Positions 55,501 through 64,000 of a stretch of 64,000 nucleotides of DNA are shown here, in pieces. Below the pieces are notes generated by a model that did no database searches, was not told the origin of the DNA, and worked only from the letters and a program-made list of their open reading frames with translations. Every line of letters begins with the position of its first letter. Positions within the stretch are counted from its first letter, which is position 1. Origin of the DNA: Agrocybe praecox (taxonomy: Eukaryota > Basidiomycota > Agaricomycetes > Agaricales > Agrocybaceae); contig OZ024850.1 of NCBI GenBank assembly GCA_964017145.1, positions 124,001-188,000 of the forward strand, given 5' to 3'. Made by a program: the position numbers and the translations under genes.

Positions 55501-56068
55501 GAGCGAGTAGGCCCCAGGTCCCTTATTACTTTATTTAATAAGTACCATGTATTGTAATATAGAAAATAAAGTAAAATTTGAATGTTTTTATATGTTGTAA
55601 AAAGGATGTGCCCAAAAGGGCAATAAGTGCCAAATTGGGAACTACCGTCTAAAATATATGTTGAAAGGTCTCTTTTTGGTATCTAATCTAATCTAGATAT
55701 ATGTATGTAAAGTAAATATAGTACGAAAAAATGATTATAAAGTATTAAAAATATCGCAACGCCCGAATTGTAAAAATAAGCTAAAAATAACGCGTCATCC
55801 AGTTTCGCTTTTGTGCATCCATCCCGTAACATTCCTTTTTGGTGGGGCAAAGGGCGCCAAAAAATCAGGATTAATTATCTGATCATAACCTTCCAACAAG
55901 CGCCCCAAACCACCCATCCATTCTCTCGCAATTGTCCAAATACTGCAAAAATGTCCAAATCCTGCATTGTTTATATATGTTTGACTAAGGCATCTACCAA
56001 TTCCGCCCACTCAGCCCTTATAGCCACTCTGGTGCGCTTTATAAGCACTCATATATAACTGCCAACTT

Positions 56069-56114
56069 GGGCAGTTGCCCACCCTGATGTATGACTTATG
56101 TCAGGCAACTGCCC
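56069..56114. repeat. 11-bp inverted repeat (hairpin)
   Basis: GGGCAGTTGCC at 56069-56079 and its exact complement at 56104-56114 flank a 24-nt loop. It overlaps the stop codon of the minus-strand gene, so it could act in 3' end formation. Confidence 0.5.
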
Positions 56115-57309
56115 AGGTTTCATATATAAATCTAACTGCTAAGGCTGTTGCTCCTTCTGTGCAATCGAGACTGAATGGTGAGGTCTTTTCGGCGGCCAAA
56201 ATCTTGGCAAGTGAGTTGTCCGAGGAGGTTAAGACCGATGCACAGCATTCTCCGATTGCTTGACAGACAAATAAGTTCAGATACAGGACATAAGACAAAG
56301 AGACTCACTATAACACTTCTTCAGAAAATTCCCAAATATTGGGATGACGAACTCCTTGGATCCACGTCTCTCCGATCGACCAAAATTCATCTTGACAGGA
56401 CCCTTGGTTTTGCCCGAATGAATGCTGTGGTAAGAATAACAAAATTAGTTATGTATGAATAGGGAAGAAGAAAAGAGACAGGACTCATACCTAATCATAT
56501 TTAGACGACCGTTGTCTGCAGGCTCTGGGCCACCGGCAATGAGCATCACTTTCCATCCAGTATGAGCAGCGATGAGATCGAGGATTGGCTGAACAAATTT
56601 AGGAAGCGTTTGAATGACTCTACGTTGAGGTTAGATGTTTGAAGGGAAAAAGAGAGCGTGATGAACAGAAATACCTCTGACGATCTTCAGGATTGGCTGA
56701 CGGCTCCAATTGATAGAATTTTTGCAATTCTTCGAGAGCTTCTTGATGCGAAAATTTGGCTCGTTCTTCCCACTCGACCTTTTCATCATCTTCAAGTTCA
56801 TTGAAAAATTCTTTGTATATTTGACTGTGTAATGCAGCATGGTTTTTAGTCGGTATTTTGCCTTCTTTCACGTGTTCCTCGAGGATCGGGTCGGTGAGGA
56901 ATCGGTGTAAATGACCCCAAAGGTTGTAGCCAGTCTTCTGCCAAGGTTTTTTGAGAGGGAATCCGACAAGTCGATGCGTGAGGATGGACATGGGATCATC
57001 TTCCTTTTGGTGTGACTTGAGTCCTTTGGGATTTGCTTTATGATATTGATATGCGAGACGACGGCAAATTTGCTGGTTATTTTTGGTTAGATATATGTAG
57101 ATAGAAATTTAAAATAAAAAACACACGTCTTTTTGAATCTGTATAGACTTGCCCATCTTTAGGTAGGACTCCAGAGCGGAAGCGTATGCATCACCGTCCA
57201 TGCTCGACTCATCAGGAGGCTGGATTTCCTGGTCAGGAAGGGCATTCAACGTCCTTATGAATACCTTCATGTAAGAGATGGCCATAGGATGGAACCCAGC
57301 CACCCCCAT
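56101..57309 (-). CDS. uncharacterised six-exon protein
   Basis: Minus-strand exons: 57127-57309, 56675-57072, 56491-56619, 56309-56424 and 56101-56258. These are five as modelled here, plus possibly an upstream first exon. They join in phase over 984 nt (327 aa). Conserved-looking segments are QICRRLAYQYH, LTHRLVGFPLKKP, GWKVMLIAGGPEP, IHSGKTKGPVKMNFG and FVIPIFGNFLKKCY, which I associate with a hypothetical-protein family expanded in Agaricomycetes. Residues around 140-165 (DDEKVEWEERAKFSHQEAL) resemble the end of an HMG-box helix. A DNA-binding role is only a guess. The start is uncertain. It lies about 2.7 kb from the dioxygenase gene on the same strand. Confidence 0.55.
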
Positions 57310-58330
57310 TGTCTTGGATCACTCCGACGACTCTCCAACCTCTGGCAACACCTCCGGAACATCCTCCAACGGATCCATCAAATGTAAGCAAACCCTCTCG
57401 GACAGTGAAAGTTGTGCAAGGACCCACCTCCGAATCAATCGGGTCCAAGGCACTCCTGTTGGATGCAGGTCTCTCCGCTCCTATGTTGCAGGTGTCATAC
57501 GTCAAGCTGCCCTTGTTGGCCGTCGCGACCAGGTCCGTCACTCTGCCATTTATGGTGTTCATGCAGCCATTGCTGCTATTCGTGCTCGCGAGAGTGCTTC
57601 TAACCAGGCTGGTGAGAGCAACAGCAACGAGGCAGGTGGTAATGACAACAACAACACAGCTGCCGACAATAACAAGGAGGTTGGCCCAGGTTCTCAGGCT
57701 TAGATTCATTCCACTTCATCCCTGAATATCCTCGCCTCTCATTACATTTACTCTCGTTATATTCCGCCCACTACCAGCACCTTCTTTTTATGTACCTTAC
57801 ATACCTTGACTTACCTTACATACTTTGATCAATAATATTTGTTGCCAGCTCCCTTGGGCCCTCTATCACTATGACGGAAAAATAATCACTTAAGAATCAG
57901 ACTGTCGTGATGTTGATCAAACATTTTAGTGCACAATGTAGTAATGTACCCTTACCATTTACTTAATGCACCAAAGACTTGGTATATATTTCTATATATC
58001 AGAAGGATGTCAGGGTGCTGTATGTCGTTATACGGTACATGTGCCCACAACATTGTTTGGGTAATTCAGGTGACTTTTCATTTCCGCTTTCCCAAAATGG
58101 AAAAGTATCATTGATCGCTTATTTGACGCAGATCACGAAAGGCGCCCAAATTCTGGAATTCTCTTGAATATTATTTTTATTGTAGTCGCCTGCAATCCAA
58201 GTTACCTTTTGTAGATGACACCCTTACACTTAGCTGAGACCCTTGCATATTGACTCGGATCTCGGAAATTAGAACACTATTGAACCCTACCGTTTGCAAG
58301 GATCTTGTAGCTCATTCATTCGGATATCAG
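57310..58330. other. no confident gene
   Basis: A plus-strand frame (57278-57703) and a minus-strand frame (57233-57709) overlap. Neither is recognisable, and one must be a shadow. From 57726 the sequence is AT-rich and empty. Confidence 0.4.
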
Positions 58331-58735
58331 GAGGTACAAAGCCTGGTGAGTAGGGCGTCTATTCCTACTCCAATTAGAAAGCCCGTTCGACCACATATAC
58401 ACATGCTACGGTTCTTGAAGTGCAGCTTGAGTGGGGTTTCGCGCCTTTTCCCTGGAGTGGTACGACTGGTTAAGCGGTAAATAAATGGTGTGTGAGATAG
58501 AACTACTCACCGACAAACCCTTTCTTTTATTTTCAGTACGTCACGATTTTTCTCTCGATACCTTTGAGCCGAAAGACGACGCCGTTCTCGAATCGCCAAT
58601 TGCTCCGTCTCAGTCAGTGATTCAAACTCTAGTTGTGCACTGTAGATATGTGAGCTTATGTCTACCTGAAAATAACATGCTGCTTACCGCCTCCTTCTAA
58701 TACGGGCCTCATTCTTGAGGCGTGTAGAATTTCTT
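58331..58735 (-). pseudogene. fragment of a basic, Arg-rich protein
   Basis: The minus strand reads RLKNEARIRRRR, then across a GT-AG intron RERRRLSAQRYREKNRD, then across another intron a short tail to a stop. Highly basic helices of this kind occur in short transposon-associated proteins of mushrooms. No start codon or complete gene can be built. 58736-59473 shows nothing recognisable. Confidence 0.3.
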
Positions 58736-59473
58736 TGTATGTTATTAGCTTATTATCCTTGCTATACACAGGATGAACTTACCGGAGGTAATATTTTTTG
58801 TGTCGAGAAAGTTTAGGTTCATCTACAACAAGTGTAGCATAAGTCACAGAGGGAAAAGATTCCATGACTCAGAGGTGAGCGAACTGATGTATTCAACCCC
58901 TTTATATATGTGATAGGACTTTTGATTTCTCGCTCACTATTTTTAGTATTCTTAGAATCTAAGTATAGAACATATTGAGTATTGAGGGACACAGTGACAT
59001 CTAAGTATTATTTAACATCTGTTGCAAAATATTTTTTATGTACATGCTTCATTTACATAGAGAAGATGCTGCGCTATAATATCATTGCACCACCAGCCAT
59101 GTATAGATGTACAGTTGAAAGATAAAGAAATAGAAAATGGCGTGATGTTGTTTCCCAGAGATTTATCATTTATCAACTTGAAATTTGTCTTGGTTGTCCC
59201 AAAATTCGAAGGCAGGTTCCTAGATACGCTGATTATTGGATACAGCTGGATTAATGATGCATGCATACATCTACGGACAGATATTCGTGATAATGTCGCA
59301 ACATTGCCATGCAACTAGACTTTCACACGTGGGTGCGTACAAGTATGTAATGAGTGGTACATATCCACGATGTATGATATACTACCGAAGGATAATTGAA
59401 GGGCTTTGTTCCAAAATCCGGTATCTTTTAAGCTTATGTGCCAGTGTATGAACGCAAGGCTTGAAACACACAG

Positions 59474-59524
59474 TGTCAGGGCAACACTAAGATCAGTGTG
59501 ACAAGGCCACCAACAAAGACAAAG

Positions 59525-59571
<47 letters not shown>

Positions 59572-59954
59572 AATATATATAGAGAGAGACACTCAATGGT
59601 TCTAAGAGATCACACCAATGATAGTGGATATCCTAAGAGATTGAAGCTGGGGCTACAGCTACATACATGTCCAGTATATATACCCTACAGCTATTCTAGA
59701 ATATTCCTCCATGACATCACAGAAAGGAATAATGAGTAAGGCAATGTCATCATAAAGAAAGTAAAAGAATGATGTGGAATGATGTAGAATGGATGAGGCT
59801 ATGCTCATGGGAAATCAAAGTGATAAGTATCTAATCAAATGATAATCAAGAGATAATCAAAGATATGAAACAGATAAGATATCTACACATCTACAAAAGG
59901 GAAAAATGCGAAATAAATATAGAAAAATAAGGAAAAATAGGGGAAACCCTGACA
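59474..59954. mobile_element. 481-bp MITE, TGTCAGGG family, with target duplication
   Basis: Complete copy from TGTCAGGG to CCCTGACA, flanked by a 5-bp direct repeat CACAG (59469-59473 and 59955-59959). It is nearly identical to 109-584. It sits just 3' of the dioxygenase gene. Confidence 0.85.
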
Positions 59955-60062
59955 CACAGAAAGAATCAAAAATTCAAAAAAGAATCCAAATTCAAGGCTA
60001 CTACAAACATATGGGCAGGTTAATGTTACAACAATGTATACTACAACTCTACGATATGAATC

Positions 60063-61719
60063 CTATGGCTTCTTCTGTGATTTCTGTTGGTGAATTGCTT
60101 GGATTTTGTCAACCGTCGAGAATAGAGACAGGGCGAGTTTGCATTGTGCCTCCATTTTTTGAATCTCATTCTCCCACTCCGCGGTATCCTTTGCGACTTT
60201 GCCCAAATATTCCCCTGCTTTCTTGAAGTCATACGCTACCCAGCGAAAGGTTCCACCTGCGGAATATTGAGTCATGGAGCAGCGTGTTTCATTTTTGCCA
60301 ATGGGGGTGTTGGAGTGAGGGACGACGGCCGACGGTATGAGAGCAGTCAAGCCTGCTCGAAATTCAACGACTAACTTGAGGCTCCATAGAACGATATGGC
60401 CACCCTTTGTTGGGTTGAAATGACCTAGGGGGGTAATGGCACACCGTTCAAAAGGAAGGTTGGCATACTCCAGGTGTCGACGAGTCACTGTTCGTGGGCC
60501 ATAATTGATCGTAAGGGATGCCCACCAGCTGTTATGGAATTTCCGCATGAGGTTGGGATCACTCCTGAGCAACGCTTCAAAGTTCTCGACATAGTAGTCG
60601 AAAAGCTTGGGAGCCCACATTGCGAAGCCGCCGCTTGAAAACCCAGCGATCCAAGCTATGTTCTTGTTTTCCAGAAGCTTGACCAGCTCAGCTGCATTGG
60701 TGTGTCCATGGTGTAAGTTCCCGGGTTTCTAGGAGCGTAGCCCTGGATAAGAATGGTGATGCTGCCAGAATTATGAGGATGGCACATACCTTTTGTCCAC
60801 AGCCATGCAATATTCCTACACCTAAAGCTGGAAAATCCCCGCGTCGATGCTCCTGTGCTTTCTTCGGAAACCTGCTTCGTTTGGCTGATTCGCAAATGGC
60901 GCAGAAGGCACCCTCTACAATGTTATCCCAGTCGTTGTCATTTGGTCTTCCAAGTAGTGCGATGATGACCCTAGAATCGCTGTCGAGGACTGGCATAGAC
61001 GTTCTGTACATATTTGTTTTTTTTTTAATGTCATGTAGAATATCATTTAGAATAGATATTGAAGCTCACCTTCCATCCCATTTAATCAATTTGAATCCTC
61101 TCTTTTTCAAAAGCTCCTTCAACTCACAGACAGGACCCTCGTCTTCAGGTAGCGCTACGAAACCTGTTGGCGCTGTACGTATTTTACCTGTATCGAATGT
61201 GGTATGGATGGGCTGAGCGACTTTGACGTGATTTTTGATAGCTGCTGGGTTGGCGGAACAGGACAACCTTTCCTCGTGTTCTTTCCGGCGTTTGATGCGT
61301 CGAAGTTCATGACTTTTCTTCCACTTGCGTTTTTGCTGGCTATTCTTGGGTTTTGCGTCGGGGGGTGATGAGGAGCTGCCACTGGCGGCGGGTGGGAGAT
61401 GTGGAGGTGGTTCACTCCTCGCTACTGGTGATGTCGACCATGAGGAAGTGTTTGAGCGATTAGGGGATGGTGGGGGCGAAGAAAAAGGAGACAATCCACA
61501 AGTAGGGGACAGTGGGGCCGATGAAAGAGGAGACAATCCATAAAAAAATTGATACTCCTGCGTTAATTGTTCCTCCGGTATGGAATCTGTGGGCCCCAAA
61601 TCAAAATGAGCAAAAATTGACTCATTGACGAAGTTTTGATGTAGGTTGTTTGCAAAAGAAAAGGTGGGGTCGTGGGAATGCAGTACGGTGGGATGAGTGA
61701 AGTCGGGTTCACCAGGCAT
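60063..61719 (-). CDS. TET/JBP-like 2-oxoglutarate/Fe(II) dioxygenase
   Basis: Predicted member of the fungal TET/JBP family, nuclear enzymes thought to oxidise 5-methylcytosine or thymine in DNA. Three exons, 61070-61719, 60790-61003 and 60063-60728, join in phase: 1530 nt, 509 aa, no internal stop. Residues 1-160 are low-complexity (Pro/Ser) followed by a basic KKSHELRRIKRRKEHEE stretch, a likely nuclear signal. The C-terminal double-stranded beta-helix follows from about 270: INYGPRTVT, CAITPLGHFNP, GGHIVLWSLKLVVEF, LIPSAVVPHSN and QYSAGGTFRWV. The expected iron-binding HxD appears as H373-L-E375. The distal His is H426, and R437 is the likely 2-oxoglutarate ligand. It is divergent from the KDZ transposase gene (start codons 467 bp apart), an association known in basidiomycetes. 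Activity is uncertain because of the D-to-E change. Confidence 0.78.
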
Positions 61720-62186
61720 GGTGAGATGTACAAAGCAGGGCCTGTGGTGGAGTCAAAGGAAGTATTCGTCAGCAAGATTATATGTAACACACGTAATACG
61801 CAACAGAACGATTAAGGAAATGGAAAGAGGGAGGAAAGCGCAACATAGCAATAACTCATATCCCCGGGGTGCCAAGTATTCGAGCTATCGCATAGATGTG
61901 CAAAAAGAGAAGAAAGTAGGAAGACAGGGAAGAAACGGTACATCCAATAATAGGATATAAGAACTCACTGGTAGAATTTAGCTATAATGTTCAGCCGCTG
62001 CAGCAGGCATTGACGAACGTTAACATGAACATTGATTTATTTCAATCAGGTCATATGACTCGTAATGATGTCGATGAATATTAATAGATTCTGCTCTAAC
62101 CTTTCCAGTGTGTTTGGTTTCGCTGTTTCCTGCTTCTTACTTTTCCACTGACGCTGCAATTTTATTTATTTCAATTTCTCATTCTT
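61720..62186. promoter_or_regulatory. shared divergent promoter region
   Basis: 467 bp between the start codons of the dioxygenase (minus) and the KDZ transposase (plus). No clear TATA box was identified on either side. The arrangement would allow co-regulation. Confidence 0.4.
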
Positions 62187-64000
62187 ATGACTACGAGATC
62201 GAGGAAACATACCAAAACCGCCTACTTTGACCGTATACCTCTTGAGGACGACTATGAGATTGTTCAAGCACACTACTCTAGGCTGGCCAGTCGCAACGTA
62301 ACGAGGAACTCTGCTCGTTCTCCTCTTAAGGGGCGGACAACATGGTCTATCGGGACTGACTGGGCACCAAACGATGACTATGAAATGTCTCTCGATGCCT
62401 CTGGTGACTGGTATGATGAAGAAGTAGATGTAGATGTGTGTGAAAGTAGAATCGGTCGGGCCTCCCAGGAGAAGGGACCTAAAAAAAGACGAGTTCGCAG
62501 AAAAACATCGGTGAGTACTTATGTTTGACTGTATGTTCTGATACTAAAAAAAACTCTCATCATAGTTGAGACCACATGTCATATGGAAGCAGCAATACTG
62601 AAGCCAGTATCTCGACGAGAACCTATGATGGGAGGGTCGAGGCGATTTTATAAGGGATGAAGTCTGCCCCGACTGTGTATCAAGGGGAAAACAGGCTCCT
62701 CAAGATGCTGAATATCGGTGTCAAGATTGCTTTATCCCTGACCTTGTTTGTTAGGAATGTTGCATAAAATGTCACCGGCTGCATCCTTTCCATACAATCG
62801 AGGTAGGTTCTTATTTGAATATATGTACACGTACTGACTTCAAGTTCTCTCAGCATTGGATGGGCGTGACATTCGTTAAAGTCTCACTAAAGTCACTTGG
62901 ACTTAGGATTCATCTCAACCATGCCAGTATGTGGTGTCCGTCTCCAGTAGAGTGCCACCAGGATTTCAAGGTCATACACACAAACGGGGTCCACGAAGTA
63001 GGCATTAGCCACTGTGGATGCAATCGAGCCATCCCAAAGCACCTCCAGCTGCTTCGACACGGCCTTTATCCAGCCTCACAGCTTGTCGTGCGAACGTGCG
63101 TCAGCTTCCCTCTGCTTCAACTTCTTCATCTCTTGTGCCTGTGTTCCAAGGTTTCAATGTACGATATCTACAACACGCTCGAGCGTCTGTCCGACAACTC
63201 TGCAACAAAGCCATCGAAATCCAGGTATCGGTCGCTGATGAGAATTTGTTAACAGTGGCGACATCTCAAGTTGCTCAAAAGGGCTGGAAGAGGGCATGAC
63301 GATGTGGGGGTAAATGGCACCAAGGATGGGGATCTCGCTATAATGTGTCCATCGTGCCCGCATCCAGGAATTAATCTTCCAGAAAATTGGGCAGATGCTC
63401 CGCCCGACAAGGAGTGAGTTCATTTTTTAAATCTATATAACGATCTACCCTTACAATGACGTTCAAAAAAGATACCTATATCAATCGATCATATGTATGG
63501 ACGCTAACTTCCATCTGAAAAATCGGCTCGTATCTAATTACTCGACTGACCCTGGTCTCGGAATTGGGTGGGCCTATATGATCAGAAGAGAGCCATACGA
63601 GAACTATGTTGTCAGTTGGGCTGATGATGACGATGTAAGGCCGCATACAGGACTCTTCTTATCCAACGTACTCACTGGGATTATAGATCAGCACCTGCAT
63701 GGGCTTTCAAGCTTTGGCCAAAGCATTGACACGTTTCAGTCGTGGACTGCGTTACATAGGTGTAGGAGGTACTTTATGCGGACAAGGAGAGATGTTTCTC
63801 CCTAACGGGGTAGGGAAATTACAAAAAGGAGAACAGTGAGTAATTTTCTACACCTCGTATGTGCTTTTTCAAACGTTTTTACTAGCTATGCAAATATGGA
63901 CTATATCCTAGCATCTGCCTTGCGTGGCACGGAGTTGAAGTCTGTGGTCCTAAGCTACAATATCGCCTGTCAGTGGTACAAGAATCTAGGCCAACATATG
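62187..64000 (+). pseudogene. KDZ (CxC2) transposase with in-frame stops, cut by window end
   Basis: N-terminal half of a Kyakuja-Dileera-Zisupton transposase. Exons: 62187-62510, 62566-62802, 62854-63413, 63472-63634, 63687-63835 and 63886 to beyond the window, all in phase. Typical order: an acidic and basic leader, the CxC2 zinc domain (VCPDCVSRGKQAP, YRCQDCF, ECCIKCHRLHP), VSLKSLGLRIHLNH, then KSRYRSLMRI, WRHLKLLKRAGRGHD, ICMDANFHLKNRLVSNYS, then YANMDYILASAL and LSYNIACQWYKNL. Four stops interrupt it: TGA at 62599 and 62626, TAG at 62752 and TAA at 63250. The first three are explained by C-to-T changes in CGA or CAG codons. This copy therefore should not make a full transposase, though splicing and domains are otherwise preserved, implying recent death. 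Confidence 0.85.

Noticed and set aside
57278..57703. Plus-strand frame of 141 codons with a polar, Asn-rich end
   Set aside because: Its start overlaps the first exon of the minus-strand gene, a minus-strand frame covers it completely, and no family is recognisable. It remains undecided and is not called.
1..64000. tRNA and rRNA genes
   Set aside because: No cloverleaf or conserved rRNA blocks were noticed by eye. A covariance-model scan would be needed to be sure.

Overview
The window looks like a mushroom-forming basidiomycete (Agaricomycete). Reasons: protein genes are cut by many GT-AG introns of about 36-66 nt, and the gene and transposon families (Tnp2/CACTA transposase, Tad1-like LINE, KDZ transposase, TET/JBP-like dioxygenase, patatin/NB-ARC/TPR NLR) are those that crowd Agaricomycete genomes. 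Few positions belong to ordinary single-copy genes. Most of the window is an accessory, transposon-rich region with nested insertions. Bases 50632-50831 are an assembly gap.

Layout. 1-8.4 kb: a 476-bp TIR MITE, a six-exon Tnp2 transposase gene whose frame closes cleanly (1792-5418), a 36-bp perfect palindrome, and a decayed reading frame. 8.9-26.3 kb: an inverted duplication. Two intact six-exon GH18 chitinase-like genes (8862-10224 minus; 24929-26269 plus) lie at its outer ends, with two chitinase pseudogenes (12172-12766 minus; 23271-23445 plus) inside and a dual-specificity phosphatase gene (20183-20823) in the unique centre. A 3-kb TIR element has split one duplicated chitinase promoter and itself carries a 639-bp hAT-type element with an 8-bp target duplication. 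26.3-31.9 kb: decayed repeats, including a ruined partial copy of the phosphatase. 31.9-41.2 kb: a complete Tad1/L1-like LINE bounded by 12-bp target duplications, with ORF1, ORF2 and a 781-bp TIR element inserted between them. 41.6-45.7 kb: a patatin/NB-ARC/TPR NLR gene with one in-frame TGA before the repeats. 45.7-55.5 kb: AT-rich MITE and repeat islands, a KDZ fragment and a GC-rich minisatellite. 56.1-64.0 kb: an uncharacterised six-exon gene, then a TET/JBP-like dioxygenase gene (60063-61719 minus) head-to-head with a KDZ (CxC2) transposase (62187 to the window end, plus).

How it fits together. The most notable system is the KDZ/TET-JBP pair. KDZ DNA transposons associated with predicted 5-methylcytosine oxidases are known from basidiomycetes. 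Here the dioxygenase reading frame is open over three exons (509 aa), but the expected HxD iron motif reads H-L-E, while the neighbouring transposase has four in-frame stops. Two repeat copies in the same window (about 30.1-30.8 kb and 46.95-47.5 kb) differ largely by CpG to TpG/CpA changes, the mark of cytosine methylation and deamination. The window therefore contains a candidate methylcytosine-modifying enzyme and apparent traces of methylation-driven decay. That link is inference. All exon boundaries were read by eye from splice signals and frame continuity.
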